DNA of 64,000 nt. Origin: Paracidovorax avenae ATCC 19860. GTDB lineage: Bacteria; Pseudomonadota; Gammaproteobacteria; Burkholderiales; Burkholderiaceae_C. The DNA lies in NCBI RefSeq assembly GCF_000176855.2, contig NC_015138.1, positions 1,178,001 through 1,242,000 on the forward strand. The letters are read 5' to 3'. The translations under genes and the position numbers were made by a program. Below the pieces are notes generated by a model. The model was given only the letters and a program-made list of their open reading frames with translations. It was not told where the DNA came from and did not search any database. Each line of letters starts with the position of its first letter. Position 1 is the stretch's first letter. Positions 9,495-16,587 of the stretch are shown piece after piece.

Positions 9495-10324
9495 TACATC
9501 GCCCAGATGCGCGGCAGCCGGGCCGGCAGGCCCCACAGGTGCGTGCGCCAGGCGCCCCAGGCCTGCCGCAGCAGTTCCATGGCCGGCTCCACCACGGGCG
9601 CCAGCACGCGCACTACCACCACCTGCGGGTGCGGGCTGGTCGCGCCCGCGGTGTCCCGCAGCGCATGGGCATCGATCACGGCGCGGGCCGCGTCCAGGGC
9701 CGCCTCCCGGCGCTCCCGCGGCAGCGCCTCGCCGGCCACGAAAAACACCGAGGCCAGGCAGCGGTGCCCGGCCAGCCCGAGGCGGCCGTCCATGAGCAGC
9801 GCGTCGGCGGCGTCGATGGTGCCGCGTTCCAGCCAGATGCCGGGCACTTCGATGTGCTGGGTGAAGCGTCCTTCGGCGAAGGGCTGGCCGGAGTGCGGCA
9901 GGCCCAGCGCCGTCACGTCCCAGGCGATGCATTCGGCTCCCGGCGCGAGCGTGAGGGTGAGCCGGTTCTCGGCCTGGCAGGCGCTGTAGCACAGCGCCTC
10001 CAGCGGCAGCCATTCGAGGCGCGCGCCGGCGGCCAGCGTGGCCTGCGTGCGCTGCAGTGCGGGAGCGCCGGTGGAGCGGTAGAAGCGCGTGGCGCCCGGC
10101 GTGGTCACGAGGCCGTGGGCCCCCGGCGCGACCGTGGCCGCGATGTCCAGCGTGTCGCCGCCCACCAGCCCGCCCGGCGGATGCACAAGCACGTTGTGGC
10201 AGATGCCGTCGCCTTCGGGGTAGAGGCTCTGCAGGATGCGCAGCGGGCCGTCGTGGAGGAAGCGGGCCACGGTGCGCGGGCCTTCCCGCCGGTAGTCCAG
10301 TTGCAGGCGGGCGTGCCAGGTCAT
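9494..10324 (-). CDS. ureD: Urease accessory protein UreD (orphan)
   Basis: A 276-residue protein with features of UreD/UreH, the urease maturation scaffold that binds the UreABC apoenzyme and recruits UreF and UreG for nickel delivery: ILQSLYPEGDGICHNVLVHPPGGLVGGDTLDI near residue 27, HGLVTTPGATRFYRS, GARLEWLPLEALCY, and the IWAM C-terminus. Length is normal. The start at 10324 directly precedes the conserved TWHARLQLDY; an in-frame ATG at 10378 would add 18 residues. It is the last gene after a deaminase and a binding protein; no structural urease or ureEFG genes are in the window, and the next gene downstream is convergent. UreD usually opens a complete ure operon, so this copy is displaced or duplicated. 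Confidence 0.88.
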   Translation of the reverse strand: MTWHARLQLDYRREGPRTVARFLHDGPLRILQSLYPEGDGICHNVLVHPPGGLVGGDTLDIAATVAPGAHGLVTTPGATRFYRSTGAPALQRTQATLAAGARLEWLPLEALCYSACQAENRLTLTLAPGAECIAWDVTALGLPHSGQPFAEGRFTQHIEVPGIWLERGTIDAADALLMDGRLGLAGHRCLASVFFVAGEALPRERREAALDAARAVIDAHALRDTAGATSPHPQVVVVRVLAPVVEPAMELLRQAWGAWRTHLWGLPARLPRIWAM

Positions 10325-10398
10325 CGGTCGTGGTTGCCTTGCGGTCGTTGCATGGGGTGGGTGGAGCGAGCGCCGCATGATAGCGGCGGGCCCGGGCG

Positions 10399-10908
10399 TC
10401 ACGCCTTCCAGGCGCCCTCGTGCGATGCGGAGGCTTCGGCGACCAGCGCGGGCCCGATGCAGTCGATCGGGTGCGGCGAGGCGGCGAAGACGTCGCGGCA
10501 GGAGAGCTCCGCGTCGCGCTGGTCCTGCCGCTCGCCGCGAAAGCCCCGCAGGCGCACCGCGTCGATGCCGTACACCACGCGGCCGATGTTGGCCCAGAAG
10601 ATGGCGCCCGCGCACATCACGCAGGGTTCGCCAGACGAGTACAGCGTGGCGCGGGCCAGGACTTCGCGCGCATGCCGCGGGCTCGCCACGCGGATGGCGG
10701 AGGTTTCCGCGTGCGCCGTGCAGTCGCCGGTTTCTCCGTTGGCGTTCCAGGCCTCCGCGAGCACCGTGCCGTCGTCGCCGACGATCACCGCGCCGAACGG
10801 CCGGTTGCCGCGCGCGCGGGCCTTGTCCGCCAGGGCGATGGCCTGACGCAGGTAGCGGCCGTCGCGTTCGTCCAGCGGCACTTCCGCGGGCAGGGGCAGG
10901 GCGCTCAT
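10399..10908 (-). CDS. Nucleoside deaminase, cytidine/guanine deaminase-like
   Basis: A 169-residue zinc-dependent deaminase of the CDA fold. The HAE motif (CTAHAETSAIR, about residue 67) supplies one zinc ligand and the proton-shuttle Glu; SSGEPCVMCAGAIFWANIGRVVYG supplies the PCxxC cysteines. Length and the N-terminal RYLRQAIALADKARARGNRPFGAVIV resemble guanine deaminase (GuaD) and tRNA adenosine deaminase relatives. Placement between a binding protein (ATGA overlap) and ureD argues for nucleobase catabolism rather than tRNA editing: it would release ammonia from an imported base. A second deaminase of similar design is at 23495-24028. Substrate not determinable from sequence. Confidence 0.85.
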   Translation of the reverse strand: MSALPLPAEVPLDERDGRYLRQAIALADKARARGNRPFGAVIVGDDGTVLAEAWNANGETGDCTAHAETSAIRVASPRHAREVLARATLYSSGEPCVMCAGAIFWANIGRVVYGIDAVRLRGFRGERQDQRDAELSCRDVFAASPHPIDCIGPALVAEASASHEGAWKA

Positions 10909-11927
10909 GCGGCGCCTTTCGGGCCCGCGGGCAGGAAGCCGGGGTTGAAAACCCGCTCGGGCGCGGGCTTCGCGGCCAGCTGGAACACGGTGGCCACCTC
11001 GTCGATCTGGCGTCCGAGCACAGCGGGCTGCACGTGGCCCAGGGCCTGGGCGGGCAGGTCCGGCGGCGCCAGATACTGCCGGGTGATGGACCAGCGTTCG
11101 CGTTCCACCTCCATGTTGAGGATGGGCTCGCGCGCCTTGATGGCCGCCAGCGCCGCATCGGGGTTCGCGAGGGTTTCGCGCAGCGCCCGCTGGCTGGCGC
11201 GCAGGAAGCCGCGCGCCGCCTCGGGCTTTTCCTGCAGCAGCCGGCCCGCCAGCAGGGCGTTGCCGTACAGGTGCAGCCCGGCCTTGCCGTATTCGAGCAC
11301 GGCGAGGTCCCTGGGTGGCATGCGCGCGAACAGCGACACGGCGGAGTCGTGGAAATACGTGGCGGCATCGACATCGCCGCGCACCATCACGTTGTCGCGG
11401 GCGCTGAAGTCGGTGGTCACCCACTCGAAGAGGTCGGGGCCGGTCTTGAGCGCGCGCGCCACCATGGGCCAGCAGCGGCGCGTGGATTCCACCGCCGCCG
11501 CTGCCACGCGCTTGCCCTTGAGCGAGAGGAAGTCGGTGGTGATGCCGCGGTCCTTGCGGCCGATGATGACGAAGGGCGCGCGCTGGTAGTACTGGTAGAT
11601 GGCCTGCACCGGCGTGCCGGGGTTCTGGGCCTGGAATTCGACCAGGGAGCTGAGGTCTCCCAGTCCCAGGTCGTAGGCGCCGCTGGCCACGCGCGTGATG
11701 GACGCCACGGAGCCCGAGCCCACGTCGATGCTCACGTCCAGTCCCTCTTCCCTGTAGTAGCCCTTGGCGAGCGCGAGGAAGAAGGGCGAGGTCTGGCTGG
11801 TGACGCGGAAGTCGAGCGTGAACTTCAGCGGAACGAGCGTGCCCTGTGCATGGACGAAGGGCGCGAACGGAGCGCCCAGCGCGGCGGTGGTGGCGAGGGA
11901 GCGTGAAAGAAACTGGCGTCGTTGCAT
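10905..11927 (-). CDS. ABC transporter substrate-binding protein, NMT1/THI5-like
   Basis: A 340-residue periplasmic binding protein. The N-terminus MQRRQFLSRSL has a twin-arginine-like RRxFL motif, followed by a hydrophobic stretch and FVHAQG, suggesting Tat export with cleavage near residue 29. The mature part opens LKFTLDFRVTSQTSPFFLALAKGYYREEGLDVSI and continues RVASGAYDLGLGDL, characteristic of the NMT1/SsuA/TauA family that binds thiamin precursors, nucleobases, nitrate or sulfonates. Its own permease and ATPase are absent here; the related ABC system at 20604-23367 might serve it, or it may have lost its partners. It is translationally coupled to the deaminase and reads from a sigma-54-like promoter at 12095-12110. 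Confidence 0.85.
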   Translation of the reverse strand: MQRRQFLSRSLATTAALGAPFAPFVHAQGTLVPLKFTLDFRVTSQTSPFFLALAKGYYREEGLDVSIDVGSGSVASITRVASGAYDLGLGDLSSLVEFQAQNPGTPVQAIYQYYQRAPFVIIGRKDRGITTDFLSLKGKRVAAAAVESTRRCWPMVARALKTGPDLFEWVTTDFSARDNVMVRGDVDAATYFHDSAVSLFARMPPRDLAVLEYGKAGLHLYGNALLAGRLLQEKPEAARGFLRASQRALRETLANPDAALAAIKAREPILNMEVERERWSITRQYLAPPDLPAQALGHVQPAVLGRQIDEVATVFQLAAKPAPERVFNPGFLPAGPKGAA

Positions 11928-12094
11928 GGCCGTGCCTCGGTGGTCATTGCGAAAGGGTCGGTGCGCCGTGCGCCGTGCACCGCGCGCGAAGGCACGGCGC
12001 ACCGCCGGGCAGGACCGGTGCGGATCGAGCAATTTCCGGGCGGCGGCGAAGGGGTGGCCCCGCCGTGCTGAACGCTTCTACTCGCCGGCGGCAA

Positions 12095-12110
12095 TGCATG
12101 AAGCGTGCCC
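12095..12110 (-). promoter_or_regulatory. Sigma-54 (RpoN) promoter for binding protein/deaminase/ureD operon
   Basis: Read on the minus strand this is GGGCACGCTTCATGCA, matching 10 of the 12 defined positions of TGGCACGNNNNTTGCA, with the essential GG and GC dinucleotides at exact spacing. Transcription would start near 12084, about 155 nt before the binding-protein ATG, directly into one arm of the inverted repeat. Confidence 0.6.
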
Positions 12111-12272
12111 ATGGTGACGCCGCCCGCACGGCGTGCGCGGATGCCGGGGGGGATGGTGCCGCCCGGTGCACCGGCGGCGTGCGGCCTGCCCGCATTCCTC
12201 GTTCTGGTGCGCGCTGTCACCGCCGCGGGGCAGGCTGTGCCCCTGTGCGGCAGGGGGCACGGCGGTTTGGCC

Positions 12273-12288
12273 TGGCCCGCGGATTGCA
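12273..12288 (+). promoter_or_regulatory. Sigma-54 (RpoN) promoter for the oxygenase gene
   Basis: TGGCCCGCGGATTGCA matches the -24/-12 consensus TGGCACGNNNNTTGCA at every defined position except one (C for A). Start would be near 12300, giving a leader of about 207 nt that first crosses the second inverted-repeat arm and then a large hairpin. A candidate activator site lies upstream at 12167-12183 (TGCACC, 5 nt, then CGTGCG), a partial match to the NtrC consensus. Confidence 0.6.
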
Positions 12289-12366
12289 TCCGGCCCTGGC
12301 GAGAGTAGAAGCGTTCAGCAGGGCCGCCACCCGGTTTGCCGGGAGGGTGGCCGGCGGGTCATTGCT

Positions 12367-12424
12367 CTTGAAGCCGGAACCGGCACCGTGCCCGGCACGG
12401 GGCCGGCGCCTTTCCCACTTCAAG
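12367..12424 (+). other. Strong nested hairpin in the oxygenase mRNA leader
   Basis: An outer pair CTTGAAG/CTTCAAG (12367-12373 with 12418-12424) encloses a stem CCGGC-A-CCGTGCC, one loop base, GGCACGG-G-GCCGG (12380-12406). The structure would form in RNA from the sigma-54 promoter, ending about 80 nt before the start codon. No T-run follows, so a simple terminator is unlikely; an attenuator or stability element is possible. Confidence 0.5.
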
Positions 12425-12506
12425 GGCCTGCGCCGCGTGCGCCATGGATGGTGACCATGGGCGTGCGTCCATGGCCCTTGCATGCTGCAACGACAAGGAA
12501 ACCACC

Positions 12507-13523
12507 ATGACTTCTGCCACCATCCCCGGCACGGCGACCGACCACTCCGGCGTCCAGGAGGAGCTTTCCCGCGAAGCCCGCATGGGCGGCCTGGGCGAGG
12601 AGACGCGCGAGCGCGAGGTGCGCTGCATCGACATCTCGGATTTCGACCGCCGCAAGGAAGAGATCGCCGAACAGCTCTGGAGCGCGTCGGTCGATATCGG
12701 CTTCTTCCAGGTGTCCCACCACGGCATTCCCATCGAGGACATCCGCGCGGCCTTCGCGCGGGCCGAGGCCTTCTTCGCGCTGCCGCGCGAGACCAAGGCG
12801 CAGTGGCCGCTCGCGCGCAACGCGGGCTGGGAGCACAAGGCGCAGATCCGCCCCTCCACCCGCACGCCGGACCAGAAGGAGTCCTACCAGGTCACGCGCC
12901 CGCGCATGGAAGGCCTCTGGCCGACGGAGCAGGAACTGCCGGGCTTCCGCGCAGCGACGCTGGCCTTCGAGCGCCAGTGCTGGGAGGTCGGCATGCGCCT
13001 GCTGTCGTGCTTCGCGTGGAAGCTGGGGTTCGACGACGCGTTCTTCACCCGCGCGCACGATCCGTCCGTGCCCGCTTACCAGAGCACGCTGCGCATGCTG
13101 CATTACTTCGCGGTGGATCCAGCGCTGAAGGATGAACTGGGCCTGTGGCGCGCGGGCGCGCACACCGACTTCGACTGCCTGACGCTGCTGTTCCAGAAGC
13201 CGGGGCAGGGCGGACTGCAGGTGCTGCCGGGCAAGGAGATGGAGGGCCGCCGCTGGACGCCCGTGGAGCCTGCGGAAGGCGTGATCACCTGCAACATCGG
13301 CGACATGCTCACGCGCTGGAGCGACGACGTGCTGCCCAGCAACTTCCACCGGGTGCGCAATCCGCTGCCGCACGAATACCAGGGAGCGCGCTACAGCCTG
13401 GCGTTCTTCTGCCAGGCCAACGAGGATGCGGTGATCGCGGGCCCCGCCGGCACGCATCCGCCGATCACGGCGGGCGAGTACCTGAAGCAGCGCATCAGCG
13501 CGAACTTCTCCAACCGCTACTGA
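12507..13523 (+). CDS. Isopenicillin N synthase-family 2-oxoglutarate/Fe(II) oxygenase
   Basis: A 338-residue non-heme iron oxygenase. The N-terminal DIOX_N part is at about residues 40-150 (VRCIDISDF, then SVDIGFFQVSHHGIP). The C-terminal 2OG-Fe(II) domain has HTDFDCLTLLFQ near residue 217 (iron His and Asp), NFHRV near residue 280 (second His) and the RYSLAFF pair that binds the 2-oxo acid. It is therefore probably an active dioxygenase rather than a penicillin enzyme. An AAGGAA ribosome site precedes the ATG at 12507. Its divergent partner operon carries a nucleobase-type binding protein and deaminase, and both sides have sigma-54 promoters, so hydroxylation of an imported nitrogen compound is a reasonable guess. 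Substrate unproven. Confidence 0.88.
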   Translation: MTSATIPGTATDHSGVQEELSREARMGGLGEETREREVRCIDISDFDRRKEEIAEQLWSASVDIGFFQVSHHGIPIEDIRAAFARAEAFFALPRETKAQWPLARNAGWEHKAQIRPSTRTPDQKESYQVTRPRMEGLWPTEQELPGFRAATLAFERQCWEVGMRLLSCFAWKLGFDDAFFTRAHDPSVPAYQSTLRMLHYFAVDPALKDELGLWRAGAHTDFDCLTLLFQKPGQGGLQVLPGKEMEGRRWTPVEPAEGVITCNIGDMLTRWSDDVLPSNFHRVRNPLPHEYQGARYSLAFFCQANEDAVIAGPAGTHPPITAGEYLKQRISANFSNRY

Positions 13524-13535
13524 CGGCAGCGCGGG

Positions 13536-13796
13536 TCAGCGCGCGCCCCGCTGGGGCGGGCGCGGGCCGCCGCGGCCTTCGATGTGCCGGAAGGTGAGAC
13601 GGCCCTTGTTGAGGTCATAGGGGGACAACTCCAGCGACACGCGGTCGCCGGCGAGCACGCGGATGCGGTGCTTGCGCATCTTGCCGCCCGCATAGGCGAT
13701 GAGCTGGTGCCCGTTGTCCAGGGTCACGCGGAAGCGGGAATCGGGGAGGACTTCCTCCACTTTGCCTTGCATTTCGATCAGGTCTTCTTTGGACAC
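13536..13796 (-). CDS. infA: Translation initiation factor IF-1, extended paralogue
   Basis: An 86-residue S1-like OB-fold protein matching IF-1, which occupies the ribosomal A site during initiation. [23 protein letters not shown], the [26 protein letters not shown] core and the [15 protein letters not shown] end are all intact. The family is normally about 72 residues; this copy adds a basic Gly/Pro/Arg tail ([13 protein letters not shown]). The start is GTG at 13796, supported by AAGGAG four bases upstream. Many betaproteobacteria have two infA genes, one in the ribosomal protein cluster; this isolated copy beside a small hypothetical gene looks like the second. It ends 12 nt from the convergent oxygenase. 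Confidence 0.9.
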   Translation of the reverse strand: MSKEDLIEMQGKVEEVLPDSRFRVTLDNGHQLIAYAGGKMRKHRIRVLAGDRVSLELSPYDLNKGRLTFRHIEGRGGPRPPQRGAR

Positions 13797-13849
13797 GGAA
13801 CTCCTTCGGATGGTGGGAAAGAAAGGGATGGATGGATGCGGGCCGTGCG

Positions 13850-14062
13850 TCAGGCCGCGCCGTGCAGAGCGATGTGCCGGCCCTGGTCGATGGCATAGAG
13901 CGAGGCCAGGGCATCGCTGTCGAACTGCGGCAGGAAGCGGAAGACGCGGTCGTGCATGCCGCGGCGGACGGAGACGGAGGCGGTGTAGCGGCCCGACTCG
14001 ATGCGCCGGATGAGCGGCGTGACGAGGTAGCGGCCCACTGCCAGGGCGACTGGTGTGTGCAT
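13850..14062 (-). CDS. Conserved small hypothetical protein (70 aa)
   Basis: A 70-residue reading frame ([16 protein letters not shown]...) upstream of infA on the same strand, ending 54 nt before it. Composition is ordinary for a cytosolic protein, with balanced charge and hydrophobic periodicity ([28 protein letters not shown]), and codon use resembles the neighbours. No signal peptide or membrane segment is seen and no family is recognised with certainty. The ribosome site before 14062 is weak. It may be cotranscribed with infA, but nothing more can be said of its role. Confidence 0.6.
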   Translation of the reverse strand: MHTPVALAVGRYLVTPLIRRIESGRYTASVSVRRGMHDRVFRFLPQFDSDALASLYAIDQGRHIALHGAA

Positions 14063-14472
14063 GTCGGAACGAGAAAAAGCGGGCGTGCGGCGTGCGCACG
14101 CGGGGAAACACAGGACGCCGGTGGAGGCCGGGCGCGGCCGGATGGGAGGCCGGCGGCGTGGAAGCAGGTGGCGGAAGCCGCCAGGGGCGACGCGGGCCGG
14201 GAGTCCGGAACGGAGCGCGTCGTGAAAAAAGGAAGGAGCTTGCCGGAAGGAAGGCGGGCCGTGGTGGGCCCTGTGCGGCGGGGCATGCGGGACGATGCGT
14301 GCGCCGTGGGCCCCGGCAAGGCAGGCATGTCGCCAGGGCGGGGCACAGTGTAGCGCATGCGCGCCGGCCCGTGCGCGGCAATGGCCATGTGTTGCTTGCT
14401 GGCAATGGGCCATCACGCCTGCATGCTGCCGTGCTAGCCTGTGCCTTGATTTTTCAACCGAAGGTACGTTGC
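14063..14472. other. Intergenic region (410 bp), no gene seen
   Basis: It separates two divergent small genes and so must hold promoters for both, including the infA unit. Open frames across it have Arg/Gly-rich translations typical of unselected GC-rich DNA. No convincing hairpin with T-run, RNA gene or operator was recognised. Confidence 0.5.
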
Positions 14473-14685
14473 ATGGCTACCGCGTCCACTTCCACCGCCC
14501 GGCTGGGCGAACTGCGCGAGGCATTGCCCCGCATCGACCGGTTGTTGCGCAGCAACCAGGCGGGCCAGATCGGCGAGGACGTGATCGACGAACTCGTTCA
14601 ATGCGCCTGGATGGAGTGGAACGCGGGCGCGCTGCGCCTGACGGCCACGGGCCAGAACATCTGCCGGCAGATGCAGGCCCGCTGA
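14473..14685 (+). CDS. Small hypothetical protein (70 aa)
   Basis: A 70-residue protein starting MATASTSTARLGELREALPRIDRLL, with GAAGG about 9 nt upstream of the ATG at 14473. The sequence is helical and amphipathic, with a compact C-terminal part (DELVQCAWMEWNAGALRLTATGQNICRQ) resembling a small winged-helix or TPR-like fragment, but no family is recognised. It is isolated: divergent from the infA-side gene and convergent with hydroxypyruvate isomerase. Protein-like composition, normal codon use and a sensible ribosome site support it as real. Confidence 0.6.
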   Translation: MATASTSTARLGELREALPRIDRLLRSNQAGQIGEDVIDELVQCAWMEWNAGALRLTATGQNICRQMQAR

Positions 14686-14734
14686 CCGCGGCGCGCGCAA
14701 ACGTTTGCGCTTTTCCGCGGCGCCGTGGCCGCCG

Positions 14735-15547
14735 TCACTCCGGCAGCGCCGCGCGCCAGGGCGCCATCCATTCCAGCCCCGCGCGGGTGCCGCCGGCTTC
14801 CGTGCCGCGCGCGGGCCGGTATTCGCAGCCGATCCAGCCGGCGTATCCCAGCGCATCCACGAGCCGGAAAAGATAGGGGTAGTGCAGCTCGCCCACGTCG
14901 GGCTCGTGGCGTTCCGGCACGCCGGCGATCTGCAGGTGGCCCACGCGGCCCGTGGGCAGGTAGCGGCGCAGCTTCGTGGCCACGTCGCCTTCGGCCACCT
15001 GGCAGTGGTAGAGGTCCATCTGCACCTGCACGTGCGGGCTGCCGAACGCTTCGACCCAGGCGTGCGCCGCGTCCTGCCGCTGCAGGAAATAGCCGGGCAT
15101 GTCGCGGCCGTTGATGGGCTCGATCATCAGCGTGATGCCGTGCGGGGCCGCCACGGCCGCCGCGCCGCGCAGGTTGGCGGCGTAGGTGGCGTGCAGGGCC
15201 GCGGGGTCCGCGCCTTCGGGCGCGATGCCGGCCATCACGTGGATGCGCGGGCAGGCCAGGGCCCGGGCGTAGGCGATGGCCTGCGCGATGCCGTCGCGGA
15301 ACTCCGCCTCCCGGCCCGGCAGGCAGGCCAGGCCGCGTTCGCCGGCCTCCCAATCGCCCGGCGGGGCGTTGAACAGCACCTGCTGCAGCCCATGGCGGTG
15401 CAGCAGGGTGGCCAGCCGGCCGGCCGGATGGGCATAGGGGAACAGGTACTCGACCCCCCGGAAGCCATCGCGGGCCGCGGCGGCGAAGCGGTCGGTGAAC
15501 TCCATCTCCGGATAGAGCATGGACAGGTTGGCGGCGAAGCGGGGCAT
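14735..15547 (-). CDS. hyi: Hydroxypyruvate isomerase (TIM-barrel, Hyi family)
   Basis: A 270-residue xylose-isomerase-like TIM barrel of the Hyi family, which interconverts hydroxypyruvate and tartronate semialdehyde. Signature stretches are [16 protein letters not shown] at the N-terminus, [37 protein letters not shown] near residue 145 (with a metal-binding Glu), MDLYHCQV near residue 180, and GWIGCEYRP near residue 240 with the second catalytic Glu. Length matches. It is 62 nt downstream of an SDR on the same strand. In purine-degrading bacteria hyi processes glyoxylate derived from allantoin; glycerate kinase at the window end would complete that branch. Gcl carboligase is not in this window. 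Confidence 0.85.
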   Translation of the reverse strand: MPRFAANLSMLYPEMEFTDRFAAAARDGFRGVEYLFPYAHPAGRLATLLHRHGLQQVLFNAPPGDWEAGERGLACLPGREAEFRDGIAQAIAYARALACPRIHVMAGIAPEGADPAALHATYAANLRGAAAVAAPHGITLMIEPINGRDMPGYFLQRQDAAHAWVEAFGSPHVQVQMDLYHCQVAEGDVATKLRRYLPTGRVGHLQIAGVPERHEPDVGELHYPYLFRLVDALGYAGWIGCEYRPARGTEAGGTRAGLEWMAPWRAALPE

Positions 15548-15609
15548 GGCGGCGGGGCTGGACGGCGTTGCGCCATTGTGCCGGGCCGCCTCCTTCCCGT
15601 TGCCCGGTG

Positions 15610-16389
15610 CTACTGCTCGGCGTAGTGGTAGGTCAGGCCGCCGTCCACGAAGTGGGTGCCGCCCGTGATGTAGCGGGCCTCGTCTCCCGCCAGGAAGGCC
15701 ACCAGCCCGGCCACGTCCTCGGGCTGGCCCATGCGGCCCAGGGGAATCTGCGCATTGAGAGCGCGCATCTGCTCCGGGTTGTCCATCAGCTGCGCATTGA
15801 TCGGGGTGGCGATGGCGCCCGGCGCGACGTTGTTGATGCGGATGCCCAGCGGGGCGAGCTCGCTCGCGAGGTTGCGCGCCAGCATGCGCAGCGCGCCCTT
15901 GCTCGCGCAGTACGAGGCGAAATGCGGGAAGGCGATCTCCTCGTGCACCGAGCTGATGTTGACGATGGCGCCCCCGTCCTTGCGCGTGCGCAGGTGCCGC
16001 ACGAAGGCCTGCGTGGCGAAGAACAGGCCCTTCACGTTGGTGTCCATCACGAGGTCGTAGTCTTCCTCGGTCACGTCCCAGAAATCGGCGCGGCGTTCCA
16101 CGCCCGCGTTGTTCACCAGGATGTCCAGCCCGCCGAGCGCCTGCGCGGCCTCGTTCACCAGCCGGCCCGCCTCGGCCGCGCCGCGGCTCAGGTCCGCGGC
16201 CACGTACACCGCGCGGCGCCCGAGCGCCGCGATGCACTCGATGAGCCCGCCGGGCGCACCGTCCGGATTGCGGCCGTTGAGAACGACGTCGGCACCGTCC
16301 TGCGCGAGCCGCAGCGCGATGGCGGCGCCAATGCCCTGTGTGCTGCCGGTGACGAGGGCCTTGCGGCCTGCGAGGCGTCCTGTGACCAT
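15610..16389 (-). CDS. Short-chain dehydrogenase/reductase (glucose 1-dehydrogenase-like)
   Basis: A 259-residue classical SDR: cofactor motif TGSTQGIG near residue 15, [11 protein letters not shown] near residue 92, catalytic Ser in NISSV and the YCASK pair near residue 160, and the C-terminal [12 protein letters not shown]. An Asn follows beta-2 ([10 protein letters not shown]), with no acidic residue there, suggesting NADP preference. The ATG at 16389 has an AGGAAAGG ribosome site. Glucose 1-dehydrogenase-like and 3-oxoacyl-reductase-like enzymes share this pattern. Cotranscription with hyi suggests a sugar-acid or hydroxy-acid substrate, but this is inference. Confidence 0.85.
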   Translation of the reverse strand: MVTGRLAGRKALVTGSTQGIGAAIALRLAQDGADVVLNGRNPDGAPGGLIECIAALGRRAVYVAADLSRGAAEAGRLVNEAAQALGGLDILVNNAGVERRADFWDVTEEDYDLVMDTNVKGLFFATQAFVRHLRTRKDGGAIVNISSVHEEIAFPHFASYCASKGALRMLARNLASELAPLGIRINNVAPGAIATPINAQLMDNPEQMRALNAQIPLGRMGQPEDVAGLVAFLAGDEARYITGGTHFVDGGLTYHYAEQ

Positions 16390-16519
16390 GGGGGGGTGCC
16401 TTTCCTGAAGAGCCGATGGATATCCCGCCACTGTAGGGATGGCGCAAGCGCCTCCGCGTAGTCCGGCGCCCCGGCCCCGCGTGCGCCGGCAATGCCTGCC
16501 ACCCCGCGCGCACTGCGGA

Positions 16520-16544
16520 GTCGGGTTTCTGCGGATTGATTCGC
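16520..16544 (+). promoter_or_regulatory. Imperfect PIP box (HrpX/HrpB-type) before the effector candidate
   Basis: GTCGG at 16520-16524 and TTCGC at 16540-16544 are separated by exactly 15 nt, matching the plant-inducible-promoter consensus TTCGB-N15-TTCGB except for one base (G for T at position 1). It lies 43 nt upstream of the predicted ATG. A hexamer CAGGAT 31 nt further on fits the loose -10 rule but coincides with the ribosome site, so it is not relied upon. Confidence 0.5.
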
Positions 16545-16587
16545 ACCTCCGGTGGGCGCAGTGGTGGCGGGCCGACAGGATGGGCCC

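Larger units (their letters stand above)
12066..12320. repeat. 18-bp perfect inverted repeat flanking the divergent promoters
   Basis: TGCTGAACGCTTCTACTC at 12066-12083 is repeated as its exact reverse complement at 12303-12320, 219 bp apart. Each arm contains a smaller palindrome, GAA-CGC-TTC. The arms begin about 11 nt and 14 nt beyond the two sigma-54-like elements, around and just after the predicted transcription starts, as expected for a pair of repressor operators. No regulator for them is obvious nearby. Confidence 0.75.
11928..12506. other. Divergent control region (579 bp) without a gene
   Basis: No supportable coding sequence was found. The stretch holds two outward-facing sigma-54-like promoters, an 18-bp inverted repeat whose arms sit just after each predicted transcription start, a central cluster of GGTGC/GCACC half-sites that could bind NtrC or another enhancer protein, and a strongly folded leader ahead of the oxygenase. 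The pieces are listed separately. Confidence 0.6.

Noticed and set aside
10324..10378. Longer UreD starting at the ATG at 10378
   Set aside because: The 18 extra residues are not UreD-like and no ribosome site precedes that ATG.
14063..14472. Possible small gene or RNA in the 410-bp gap upstream of infA and its partner
   Set aside because: No ribosome site, codon bias or stable RNA fold with terminator was seen.
16576..16581. CAGGAT as the -10 element of a PIP-box promoter (31 nt after the box)
   Set aside because: The spacing fits the rule, but the hexamer is loose and overlaps the AGGA ribosome site, and would give a leaderless mRNA.
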